Origin: Thermoanaerobaculia bacterium
GTDB taxonomy: Bacteria; Acidobacteriota; Thermoanaerobaculia; Multivoradales; JAHEKO01
Direction: 5' to 3'
Length of the DNA: 62,606 nucleotides
Assembly (NCBI GenBank): GCA_945787635.1
Contig: CALZIK010000030.1
Location: 1-62,606 of the forward strand
Shown: piece after piece, positions 50,174 to 57,899 of the stretch
How the letters are laid out: each line of letters starts with the position of its first letter
How positions within the stretch are numbered: the first letter of the stretch is position 1
Notes under the pieces: model-generated
Databases searched by the model: none
What the model was told of the DNA's origin: nothing
Seen by the model: only the letters and a program-made list of their open reading frames with translations
Position numbers and translations under genes: made by a program

Positions 50174-50962
50174 TCAGGGAGTCTCATAGCCGTACTCACG
50201 GATCAGGGCGCGCGCGGGATCGCTCGCTACGAAACCGAGAAAGGCGCGCGCGAGGGTACCGTCTTTGACCAGCACGGCCTGCTGCTCGATCGGCGCGTGG
50301 AGCGCTTCTGGGACCAGCCAGTGCGAGCCGCGACCAAGCGAGCCCTCGGGACTCACCGCGACATCCCGGATCTGGGACCAAGCCACGAAGCCGAGCTCGG
50401 CATTGCCGCTCGCGACCATCTGAAATGCCTGGGCGACGTTCTCGCCCTGGACCAGACGGTTCGCCAGCTTGCCGGCGAGCCCCCGATTCTCGAGCGTCTC
50501 GAGGGCGGCCCGCCCGTACGGCGCCAGGCGTGGATTGGCGATCGCGATATGCCGGAAGCGGTCGGACTCGAGCACCCGGCCGTCGGCATCGACGAAGTCG
50601 GGAGCCGTGCTCCACAGCACCAGCCTGCCGACCGCGTAGGTAAAGCGGGTGCCGGCGACCGCAAGTCCGTCGTCCTCGAGCCGGCGCGGCCGTTCGGCGT
50701 CGGCCGCGAAGTAGATCTCGAAAGGCGCGCCGTGGACGATCTGGGAGAAGTGCTTGCCGGTCGACCCGGCGACCACGGTGACCTCATGGCCGGTCTCCGA
50801 CTCGAACCGAGACGCCAACTCCTTCATAGGCGCGGCAAAGTTCGCGGCCACCGCGACCACGACGGTGTCGGCTGCGGCGCTCGCCGGCACGAGAACCGCC
50901 ACGAGCGTCGCGAGAGTGAAGACCGCGACGTGGAGGCCCGAGCTGAATCGCGTAGCCGCCAT
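50174..50962 (-). CDS. modA: Molybdate-binding periplasmic protein
   Basis: The 262-residue protein has a signal peptide (VAVFTLATLVAVLVPASAAA) and the ModA fold: VVAVAANFAAPMKELASRFESETGHEVTVVAGSTGKHFSQIVHGAPFEIYFAADAERP and LAVAGTRFTYAVGRLVLWS. Residues of the oxyanion pocket should include the conserved Ser and Tyr in GSTGK and TYAVG. It lies 46 bases downstream of the monooxygenase-like gene on the same strand and is followed by modB and modC. Confidence 0.94.
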   Translation of the reverse strand: MAATRFSSGLHVAVFTLATLVAVLVPASAAADTVVVAVAANFAAPMKELASRFESETGHEVTVVAGSTGKHFSQIVHGAPFEIYFAADAERPRRLEDDGLAVAGTRFTYAVGRLVLWSTAPDFVDADGRVLESDRFRHIAIANPRLAPYGRAALETLENRGLAGKLANRLVQGENVAQAFQMVASGNAELGFVAWSQIRDVAVSPEGSLGRGSHWLVPEALHAPIEQQAVLVKDGTLARAFLGFVASDPARALIREYGYETP

Positions 50963-51008
50963 CGACTGAGCAGTCTAGCGAACCGGGCCTCCGTGGCAGT
51001 GACGCGCG

Positions 51009-51287
51009 CTAGCGCGCGAGGTCGTGAAGGCTGAGATCGACCTCGCCGTCGATCAGCTCGGGATACCGGGCTCGCGCGACGGCGATGTGGTCGCTCGCGG
51101 CATGGGCGGCAAGCGCCTCGTCCGACGCCCACTCCTCGACGAAGGTGAACTCGGCGGCATCGGCGCGATTGCGCCAGAGCTCGTAGAGCCGGCAGCCTTC
51201 CTCGCGACGGGTCGGCTCGACAAGCTCTTCTAGAACCTCGAGTAGCTCCGCTTCCCTACCGGGCAGGGCTCTGAACTTCGCGATCAC
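51009..51287 (-). CDS. Antibiotic-biosynthesis-monooxygenase (ABM) domain protein
   Basis: A start at GTG 51287 gives 92 residues, the usual ABM size: MIAKFRALPGREAELLEVLEELVEPTRREEGCRLYELWRNRADAAEFTFVEEWASDEALAAHAASDHIAVARARYPELIDGEVDLSL. The dimeric ferredoxin-like fold can degrade heme or oxidise quinones, but many members are only stress-related. An ATG at 51356 would overlap the selenoprotein by 35 bases and adds no domain. It lies 34 bases after the selenoprotein stop and 46 bases before modA, so all could share a transcript. Confidence 0.85.
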   Translation of the reverse strand: MIAKFRALPGREAELLEVLEELVEPTRREEGCRLYELWRNRADAAEFTFVEEWASDEALAAHAASDHIAVARARYPELIDGEVDLSLHDLAR

Positions 51288-51321
51288 GCGCGTGCCGTGA
51301 CTCAGTCGAACCGCTCGCTTC

Positions 51322-51573
51322 CTACTGCCGGCGCGCTTCGAGCGTGGCGAGCACACTTTCGAAGTCCGGGTAGCCGGCGCCGAGCCGGCGGGTCAAGAAG
51401 TTGGCCTTGCGGACCGCGACGGTCTCTCCGTCGGCGATCACGTCGAACTGACCGACCGTACCGGCCTCGACCTCGGGTTCGACGCCGAGGCGCTCGTGAA
51501 TGAGGGCGGCGAGACTCGCCGCCTTGGCCTGGCTGTTCTCTCACGTCGAGCAGGCGCGAATCTGGATCTTCAT
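51322..51573 (-). CDS. SelW-like (Rdx family) selenoprotein with in-frame UGA
   Basis: An 83-residue reading frame starts at ATG 51573, four bases after a perfect GGAGG, and reads MKIQIRACST, then UGA at 51541-51543, then ENSQAKAASLAALIHERLG. Decoding UGA as selenocysteine gives Cys8-Ser-Thr-Sec11, the CxxU motif of Rdx (SelW/SelT/SelH) proteins. The rest follows the family: strand, helix, then AGTVGQFDVIADGETVAVRKANFLTRRLGAGYPDFESVLATL. A 19-nt hairpin lies 17 bases past the UGA (SECIS candidate) and tRNA-Sec is in the same window. Conventional gene finding would miss or truncate this gene. Family members are redox proteins of the thioredoxin-like fold. Confidence 0.88.
51505..51523 (-). promoter_or_regulatory. 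Bacterial SECIS candidate
   Basis: GGCGGCGA and TCGCCGCC pair perfectly around the loop GUC, which can also be read as an AGUCU apical loop. The stem starts 17 bases after the UGA at 51541-51543, and the loop is about 26 bases from it, within the range known for bacterial SECIS elements. SelB would bind it to insert Sec. Confidence 0.65.
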
Positions 51574-51847
51574 GGGTCCTCCAACAAAACGGTAGCACGA
51601 GAGCAAGCTGCTCCTCTCACTCGGACAAGACGGTCGCCGCTTGTCGTTTCTCAAAGAGTTCCGGCTTGCATGGGGCCGCCGCGGCGTTCTGCGGATCGAT
51701 TGCGGTACCAGCGGCCGAGCCAAACGGGCGCGGGCGAAAACGCGACGCAAGACACGAGCCCTTGACGAGCGGCCGATGAAAGATTACTATTTGTATTAAG
51801 CGCAACTCGCAACCCTCAGTCACTCTTCGTGCCGTCTCTAACCGTCG
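51574..51847. other. Intergenic region without a recognised gene
   Basis: This stretch holds the upstream region of the selenoprotein operon on one strand and of the kinase fragment/Kelch gene on the other. I see no complete gene, tRNA or strong terminator. An AT-rich block around 51778-51800 (GATTACTATTTGTATTAAG) is the most promoter-like part. Confidence 0.4.
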
Positions 51848-51919
51848 ATGGTCGAGAAGACGATCGCCCTCTACGAGGTCCTCGACGAGATCGGAGCCGG
51901 CGGGATGGGTAGACGCTAA
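51848..51919 (+). pseudogene. N-terminal stub of a Ser/Thr protein kinase
   Basis: A 23-codon frame reads MVEKTIALYEVLDEIGAGGMGRR and stops. The words YEVLDEIGAGGMG are the first strand and glycine-rich loop of bacterial Hanks-type kinases, which normally continue GxVYxAxD. Everything after the loop is missing and the Kelch gene starts 19 bases later. Confidence 0.7.
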
Positions 51920-51938
51920 GACGATAGGAGCGACTCGT

Positions 51939-53717
51939 ATGCGGACGCCCATGCTTTCGATCCGTTGGACTCTCGTCAGCATCAGCCTGCTGGGCCCCGT
52001 CTCTGTGGGCATGGCTCAGCAAAACAGCTGGACCGGAAAAGCGCCTATGCCGACCGCTCGGCTCGGCCTCGCGACCTGCGCGGTCAACGGGAAGATCTAT
52101 GCCATCGGTGGGTATGCACAGGCAAGCTCTCGAGGCCTACGAACGGTCGAGGAGTACGATCCGGAGACCGACAGCTGGAGAGGGCGGGCCGACATGCCAA
52201 CCGGCAGGCGCTGGCTGACGGCGAGTGCGGTGAATGGAAAATGCTTCGCCATTGGCGGCCACACCGGGCCAGGTGCGCCCGGTCTTGCGACCGTCGAGGA
52301 ATACGATCCGGAGACCGACAGCTGGAGCTCGAGGGCCGGCATGCCCGCTGCGCGGGTGGCGCATGCCGCCGCCGTTGTGGACGGCAAGATTTTCATCGTC
52401 GGTGGCGGAACGACGTCCAACAACCTGGTTCCTACTCTGGCCGTCTATGATCCGATGACGGACAGCTGGGCCACGAAATCCGAGATGCCCATGGCGCGAG
52501 GTGCTTTCCCTGCCGCCAGCGCCGTGAATGGGCAGATCTACGTCCTCGGGGGAAGTGAAGGTTCGAGAGACGTCGAAGCATACGACCCAGCCACCGACAG
52601 CTGGACCGACAGGGCCAGTATGCCGACCGGAAGGTACACGCTGACAGCGGGGGCCGTGAACGGGAGGATCTATGCAATCGGTGGCAAGCGGTTGCCCGCG
52701 AACACTCCCCTGGCGACCGTCCGGGAGTACGACCCGATAGAGAACGCCTGGGTCACCCGCGCCGGCCTGTCGAGTGTGAGATGGGGCCTCGCCAGCAGCG
52801 TTGTCGAAGGAAGAATCTACGTCATCGGTGGGAGTGAAGTGGGCCCACCGCCGCATCCCGGTCTGACCCGCAACGAGGAATACACGCCACCGACGGCGAT
52901 TCCACAGACCGTTCGTCGGTGTTTCTTCGACGCCGAGACGTTGGCTCCGGTTTCCGACGTCCGGGTGACTTCCGGTACCGGCTCTGAGGTGCTTCTCGGT
53001 GCGAGCGACTGCTCCGACGATGTTCCGTATGACTTCCTGACCATCGAGGCTCCGGGGTACAGGACGAGAGAAACCCACGCGATCAACGGAAAGAATGCCC
53101 AGCGCCGCGCTGCGCTTCCGGGCGGCAACGGCTTGTACTTCGGGTTGTTCCCCGAAGACTCCGCGTTTACGGACCTTGTCGATTCCGGCCGCACCACTGG
53201 CAAGAAGAAGAACCGGGGAATCTTGCAAGGTTTGCCGTACATGAAGTTCGAGATTGTTCGGCCCCCTGACTTCCCCATGCCGACAGCTGAGATCAGAAGT
53301 GCGGCAGTGAAGGAGCTACGCAAACGGGGGAAATTCAAGAAGCCGTCGTTTTCATTTGATGATTCCATTACGCTCGAAAACCAGATCCTGTTGCAACATC
53401 TTCCTGGTGGAGAACCGAGTGTCGACTGCACGATTCTCGAAGATGGCGTGTGCTGGGGGCCGGTTGTGTCGTTTGATGCGGTTGCCGGTGATCGGAAGCT
53501 CTTGCTTGAAAAGGGACTGCGGATGATCTTCCATCGTGGCAAGAAATTGGTCTCCGGTTCGAGTGTGAAGTCTTTTTATCGTGGCTTTCAGGCGAGCGTC
53601 GTCGGGCAGCAGTTGAAGCGCGGCAAAGAAATTGACGTGGCGCCAGACTCTGTTCTCCGAGCAGTGACACCCACGGGTGGCGAGAAGCTCCACGCAGAAA
53701 TGCGGACGATTCCCTAG
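51939..53717 (+). CDS. Exported Kelch-repeat protein
   Basis: The 592-residue protein has a signal peptide (VSISLLGPVSVGMAQ). Six Kelch blades follow over about residues 30-335, each with VNGKIYAIGG-like and EEYDPETDSWSSRAGMP-like pieces that form a beta-propeller. The first two blade junctions share a nearly identical 35-bp DNA stretch at 52147 and 52292, so the array grew by duplication. The C-terminal 250 residues (from about PQTVRRCFFDAETLAPVSDVRV) are an unrelated domain I do not recognise, with lower GC than the propeller. It is likely a secreted or surface binding protein. Confidence 0.85.
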   Translation: MRTPMLSIRWTLVSISLLGPVSVGMAQQNSWTGKAPMPTARLGLATCAVNGKIYAIGGYAQASSRGLRTVEEYDPETDSWRGRADMPTGRRWLTASAVNGKCFAIGGHTGPGAPGLATVEEYDPETDSWSSRAGMPAARVAHAAAVVDGKIFIVGGGTTSNNLVPTLAVYDPMTDSWATKSEMPMARGAFPAASAVNGQIYVLGGSEGSRDVEAYDPATDSWTDRASMPTGRYTLTAGAVNGRIYAIGGKRLPANTPLATVREYDPIENAWVTRAGLSSVRWGLASSVVEGRIYVIGGSEVGPPPHPGLTRNEEYTPPTAIPQTVRRCFFDAETLAPVSDVRVTSGTGSEVLLGASDCSDDVPYDFLTIEAPGYRTRETHAINGKNAQRRAALPGGNGLYFGLFPEDSAFTDLVDSGRTTGKKKNRGILQGLPYMKFEIVRPPDFPMPTAEIRSAAVKELRKRGKFKKPSFSFDDSITLENQILLQHLPGGEPSVDCTILEDGVCWGPVVSFDAVAGDRKLLLEKGLRMIFHRGKKLVSGSSVKSFYRGFQASVVGQQLKRGKEIDVAPDSVLRAVTPTGGEKLHAEMRTIP

Positions 53718-53850
53718 GTCGCCAACCCGACCCTCTCGCTCCCGTAGCGGGCATTCAACCACGCCGAACGTTGGGGCCGGCGCTCGGCTGCACTACCACT
53801 CGACGACGACGCCACGAGTCACCGTTGTCTCGAGCTGTAGACTTCCGGCC

Positions 53851-55080
53851 ATGCGAATCGTCGCTCTGTACGACATCCACGGCAACCTGGCGGCTCTGGA
53901 ACCGGTACTCCGTGAGGTCTCCCGGGCCGGCGTGACCTCCTCTGAACCGACCGGCAAGATCGAGGCCGAAGAGCGCTGGCGAGAGACCGAGCGCACCAGG
54001 CTGGCTCGCGAAGAGCGGGCCGGGGGAATCAACACTCGGCTGTGGGCGATAGCCGTCCTCTGCCTCGCTTTGTGCACCGCCACTCGCGCACAGCCCGAGC
54101 GAGACGCACCCGCACAAGCTCACCCAGTGGTCTCCTTGGCGGAATCGCGGCTGGTGCGCGGCTCGCTGCCGGGCCAGAGGACCGATGGCTTCAAGCTCTG
54201 CCTGGCTATCGAGGGCGGTGGCATGCGCGGCGTCGTCTCCGCCGGGATGGTTACCGCCCTCGAGAATCTGGGTTTGCGCGATCTATTTGACGCCGTTTAC
54301 GGCACCTCGGCGGGAGCGATTAACGGTGCGTACTTCTTGTCCGATCAAGCTGCCTACGGAACCACGATCTACTACGAGAACGTCAACAACTCCAGGTTCC
54401 TCGCCCGGCGGCGAATCCTCAGTCCGGGTCGGGTCATGTCGCTCGAATTCCTGCTCGACCAGGTGATGGCGCACGAGAAGGTCCTCGACTGGCAAGCGGT
54501 CCTCGACTCGGCGGTTCCGCTCAAAGTGGTAGTGACCTCGATGGAACGGCGGCGGGCGGAAGTACTCGAGGGCTTCGCGTCTCGAGACGAGCTGTGGGAG
54601 TCTCTGAGGGCGAGCTCTCGGGTACCGGTGATTGCGGGGCCACCGGTGGAGATCGGGAAGGAGAGGTACGTCGACGGCAGTGTTTATGCCAAAATTCCGC
54701 TCGAACTCGCGGTAGCCGATCTCTGCACGCATGTTCTCGTGTTGCAGACCTGGCCTGGCGGACTGAAGCGAACCGCACCGGGTCCAGTGCGGCGATGGTT
54801 GGTCAGGCGCTACCTCCGGAAGTTCGATCCCGATCTCGCCAAGGAATTCGGACGAGGCCCGTCGGCGTATGACGACGCGATGGAGTCCATCCGCCTCGGC
54901 TCCATCTCCGGCGACGGGCCGCCCTATGTGCTTGGCGTGACTCCGGGACCGGAACTGGTGCTGACGACGTTCGAAAAGAGCCGGGACCGACTTATCGGCG
55001 GTGCCCGAGCCGGTTTCCAGGCCCTGGTGAAGATCTTCGGCCACCTCGGAACTGACTCAGAGTTACGTTTGTCCAACTAG
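53851..55080 (+). CDS. Patatin-like phospholipase carrying a metallophosphoesterase N-terminal fragment
   Basis: The 409-residue frame begins MRIVALYDIHGNLAALEPVLREVSRAGV, the exact start of YfcE/ApaH-type metallophosphoesterases including the DxH metal pair. It then switches to unrelated residues and a signal-like helix (LWAIAVLCLALCTATRAQ, about 67-84). The patatin domain follows: LAIEGGGMRGVVSAGMVTALENLG (oxyanion GGG), VYGTSAGAINGAYFL (nucleophile Ser in GTSAG) and RYVDGSVYAKIPLELA (catalytic Asp). The patatin part is intact. The authentic patatin start is unclear because no ATG precedes the signal-like helix within its own segment. Confidence 0.8.
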   Translation: MRIVALYDIHGNLAALEPVLREVSRAGVTSSEPTGKIEAEERWRETERTRLAREERAGGINTRLWAIAVLCLALCTATRAQPERDAPAQAHPVVSLAESRLVRGSLPGQRTDGFKLCLAIEGGGMRGVVSAGMVTALENLGLRDLFDAVYGTSAGAINGAYFLSDQAAYGTTIYYENVNNSRFLARRRILSPGRVMSLEFLLDQVMAHEKVLDWQAVLDSAVPLKVVVTSMERRRAEVLEGFASRDELWESLRASSRVPVIAGPPVEIGKERYVDGSVYAKIPLELAVADLCTHVLVLQTWPGGLKRTAPGPVRRWLVRRYLRKFDPDLAKEFGRGPSAYDDAMESIRLGSISGDGPPYVLGVTPGPELVLTTFEKSRDRLIGGARAGFQALVKIFGHLGTDSELRLSN

Positions 55081-55299
55081 GGACTCTGAGGAAACATCCA
55101 AGAACGTCGGCTGCCTGAACAACGGCTGCACGGCCGAGCCAGCGACCCACTCAACTTCAAGGACACCGGAGCACCTGGTGCTTGTGAGCGATCAGCCGAC
55201 GCCTGCGGCGCAGGAAACCGGTGACAGAAAGTTCCTTCCGGCCGCGCTTGCCGGTGATCGGTGTGAGTGCCGAGGGTTCTTTGAAGAGCCCGGTTGTAA

Positions 55300-55333
55300 T
55301 ACATAGAAGTTCAATGTATAGTACTTCTATGTA
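55300..55333. promoter_or_regulatory. PadR-type operator
   Basis: TACATAGAAGT (55300-55310) and ACTTCTATGTA (55323-55333) form a perfect 11-bp inverted repeat with a 12-base gap. Between them lies ATGTATAGT, which gives an overlapping shorter repeat (ATACAT...ATGTAT) and a -10-like TATAGT. PadR regulators bind such ATGTAT-type palindromes, and the gene starts 40 bases downstream. Confidence 0.75.
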
Positions 55334-55372
55334 CAGCGCCTTCAGCCCGACGCGCGAGAAGAGAAGCCGGAT

Positions 55373-55726
55373 ATGAACATCAGCAAGGACCTCGTCGCCG
55401 CTTCCGCTGCCCCGCTCGTGCTGGCGATCTTGAGCGAGGGAGAGTCCTACGGGTACGCGATCCGCAAGCGGGTAGCTGAGCTGTCGGGCGGCGAGCTCGA
55501 GTGGACCGACGGCATGCTCTACCCGGTGCTGCATCGGCTCGAGCGCAACGGCTACGTCGAGGCGAGGTGGGATTCGTCGAAGGCGGGAAGGCGACGCAAG
55601 TACTACCGCCTGACGGGCCTCGGCTCGGCGGAGCTCGAAAGCCAGCAGAGGCAATGGCGGCTCGTCGACTCGACGTTGCGCGGTGTGTGGTTCACGAGTT
55701 TGGATTGGGCAAGGCAAGGAGTGTGA
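55373..55726 (+). CDS. PadR-family transcriptional regulator
   Basis: The 117-residue protein has the PadR winged helix (LVAASAAPLVLAILSEGESYGYAIRKRVAELSGGELEWTDGMLYPVLHRLERNGYVEARWDSSKAGRRRKYYRLTGLG) and a short C-terminal dimerisation helix. It is preceded by a clear palindromic operator and followed four bases later by a membrane protein gene with a HAAS-type prefix domain, a standard PadR pairing. It probably represses its own operon. Confidence 0.95.
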   Translation: MNISKDLVAASAAPLVLAILSEGESYGYAIRKRVAELSGGELEWTDGMLYPVLHRLERNGYVEARWDSSKAGRRRKYYRLTGLGSAELESQQRQWRLVDSTLRGVWFTSLDWARQGV

Positions 55727-55730
55727 GGCG

Positions 55731-57104
55731 ATGGCGAAGACGGCAAACGAGATGCTCGAGCAACGGATCGGGGAGTGGCGCGCCTACCTGCGCCGTCGGC
55801 AGGCGATTCACGCGGGCGATGTCGACGAGCTGGAAGATCACCTTCGGGACCAGATCAGCGCTCTCGGCGATGCGGGTCTCGCCGACGACGAGGCCTTTCT
55901 GGTGGCGGTCAAGCGGTTGGGCGATCTCGACTCGCTGTCCCGCGAGTTCGCACGCGAGTACTCCGAGAGGCTCTGGAAGCAGCTCGTCGTCTCTCCGGTT
56001 TCAGAGAAAAGCGCATCGAAGGCCGGAACCGAGGCGATCGTCGCAGTCGGCCTGGCGATTGCCGCGGCCCTGGCGATCAAGCTTCCCGAGCTCTTCGGCA
56101 TCAGCCTCCAGGGCGCTGCCGCCGATGGTGCGTTCTACGCGCGCAACTTCAGTCTCTTCGTGCTTCCGCTCCTCGCCGGCTACTTCGCCTGGAAGCGCAC
56201 CCTCGGACCGGTCAAGCGCTACTGGCTGGCCGTGCCGTTTGTCGCGGCCGCTGTGATCGTCAACATCCTGCCTTTCGAGACCGGCGGCCATACCGAGGTC
56301 CTTGCCGCTCTCCACCTGCCGATCGCGCTGTGGCTGGCGGTCGGGTATGCCTACGTCGGCGGCCGCCGGCGCGACCACGACCGGCGCATGAATTTCATCC
56401 GCTTCTCCGGAGAGTGGTTCATCTACTACGCCTTGATCGCTCTCGGCGGCGGCGTCCTGATGGGCTTCACCATGTTCATCTTCCAGGCCATCAACCTCGA
56501 CGCGGAGTCGTTCGTTGAGTCGTGGGTGCTGCCGTGCGGAGTGGTGGGAGCGGTCCTCATCAGCGCCTGGTTGGTGGAAGCCAAGCAGAGCGTCATCGAG
56601 AACATGGCTCCGGTTCTGACCCGTCTGTTTACGCCGCTGTTCACGGCCGTGCTCCTCGTCTTCCTGATGACGATGATCTGGACCGGAAGCGGCATCAATG
56701 TCGAGCGGGAAGTTCTCATCGGCTTCGACCTGCTGCTCGTGCTGGTGCTCGGCCTGCTCCTGTATTCGATCTCGGCGCGTGATCCGCAGGCGCCGGCCGG
56801 CGTCTTCGATGCGCTCCAGCTGGTACTCGTGATGTGCGCTCTTCTCGTCGATGTGCTCGCGCTATGGGCGATCGCAGCCCGGATCTCCGAGTTCGGTTTC
56901 AGTCCCAACAAGGTAGCGGCTCTGGGGGAGAACATCGTTCTGCTGGTGAACCTCGGCTGGTCGGCGGCGCTCTACGCCCGGTTCCTCACCGGGCGAGGCT
57001 CGTTTGCCTCTCTCGAGCGTTGGCAGACCGGGTATCTCCCGGTGTACGCGGTCTGGGCCTGGATCGTGGTCGCGCTGTTTCCAGTCGTCTTCGGCTACGC
57101 GTAG
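55731..57104 (+). CDS. Permease-prefix-domain (HAAS-like) polytopic membrane protein
   Basis: The 457-residue protein starts at ATG 55731 with a cytoplasmic helical prefix (MLEQRIGEWRAYLRRRQAIHAGDVDELEDHLRDQISALGDAGLADDEAFLVAVKRLGDLDSLSREFA, residues about 9-75). This resembles permease prefix domain 1, which binds the adjacent PadR regulator in known systems. About eleven membrane helices follow. The membrane part resembles DUF4153-type proteins. The PadR/prefix pair implies regulation by a shared stress or lipid signal. Confidence 0.85.
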   Translation: MAKTANEMLEQRIGEWRAYLRRRQAIHAGDVDELEDHLRDQISALGDAGLADDEAFLVAVKRLGDLDSLSREFAREYSERLWKQLVVSPVSEKSASKAGTEAIVAVGLAIAAALAIKLPELFGISLQGAAADGAFYARNFSLFVLPLLAGYFAWKRTLGPVKRYWLAVPFVAAAVIVNILPFETGGHTEVLAALHLPIALWLAVGYAYVGGRRRDHDRRMNFIRFSGEWFIYYALIALGGGVLMGFTMFIFQAINLDAESFVESWVLPCGVVGAVLISAWLVEAKQSVIENMAPVLTRLFTPLFTAVLLVFLMTMIWTGSGINVEREVLIGFDLLLVLVLGLLLYSISARDPQAPAGVFDALQLVLVMCALLVDVLALWAIAARISEFGFSPNKVAALGENIVLLVNLGWSAALYARFLTGRGSFASLERWQTGYLPVYAVWAWIVVALFPVVFGYA

Positions 57105-57126
57105 GCCGCGTCGGCGATATTCGACG

Positions 57127-57666
57127 TTATGGGTCGCTCGGAAGCGTGTACTCGAAGTCGTAGGAGTGCTTACCGTCCTCGATCTCGATCGACAGGGTAC
57201 CTGCGATGCCCTCGAGCTCCCCGGTGCCCGAGCCGGGGACGACGGTGATAGTTGACTTCTGCGACGTCGGCGTCATCGTGCCGGAGTGTTGGAGCAGGAA
57301 GCTGCCGCTCCGGCCTTGAACGGCGCCGGTCACCCTCTCGATCGCGACGTAACCGGCCGAGCCTTCGGCCGGCGAGCCGCCGGAGAGCATTTCGCCTTGG
57401 CTGTTGCCGACGACGTCGCCCGAGAACGTCTTGTCGATCGACATGCGGCCGATCTTCGCGTCCGCGGCCTGATTGTAGGGCTCCAGCGGACTGAGTTTGA
57501 CTTCGAAAGTGCCTTTCGCTCGCATGGTTGTCAGGGTCTCCTCGGCCGTCGCGGTCTGCATCACGCTACCTTGGCCCGGGGCGGATGCGGTCCAGAGGAT
57601 GACAGCGAGGCTGAACACCAGGGCGACGGCGCGCCTGGCTGGGTTTTGTACCGGTAGGGCTAGCAT
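57127..57666 (-). CDS. Exported DUF3224-like protein
   Basis: The 179-residue protein, started at ATG 57666, has a signal peptide (AVALVFSLAVILWTASAPGQ). A beta-barrel domain follows with TMRAKGTFEVKLSPLEPYNQAADAKIGRMSIDKTFSGDVVGNSQGEML, GYVAIERVTGAVQGRSGSFLLQHSGTM and VVPGSGTGELEGIAGTLSIEIEDGKHSYDFEYTL. These are typical of DUF3224, which is usually cytoplasmic and about 130 residues; the signal peptide is the less common feature. The function is not known. Confidence 0.85.
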   Translation of the reverse strand: MLALPVQNPARRAVALVFSLAVILWTASAPGQGSVMQTATAEETLTTMRAKGTFEVKLSPLEPYNQAADAKIGRMSIDKTFSGDVVGNSQGEMLSGGSPAEGSAGYVAIERVTGAVQGRSGSFLLQHSGTMTPTSQKSTITVVPGSGTGELEGIAGTLSIEIEDGKHSYDFEYTLPSDP

Positions 57667-57899
57667 TATTCGCGTTTCTTGCGATCGATCCTCCACAAAC
57701 CTGATTCTTACACGAGGTACCGATCACCCGGCAGCCCTCCCCGAATACGCCACCATCGGCTCTTCGAGATGCCGCGCGCACCGGCCGCCCGGGAGCCATG
57801 CCCGGCACAGCAGCGGTGACCTCGAACTGGGAGCGGGTCCGGCCGATCGGGCTCTCGACGAGTTCCCGCGCTTGGTAAGCGCTTGACCGAATCAGAGCG

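Noticed and set aside
51541-51543. The TGA in the SelW-like frame taken as a plain stop or a frameshift.
   Set aside because: Similarity continues in the same frame past the TGA, the residue fits a CxxU motif, and tRNA-Sec is present.
55157-55717. A 186-codon minus-strand frame.
   Set aside because: It is antisense to the PadR gene and its operator and has no recognisable domain.
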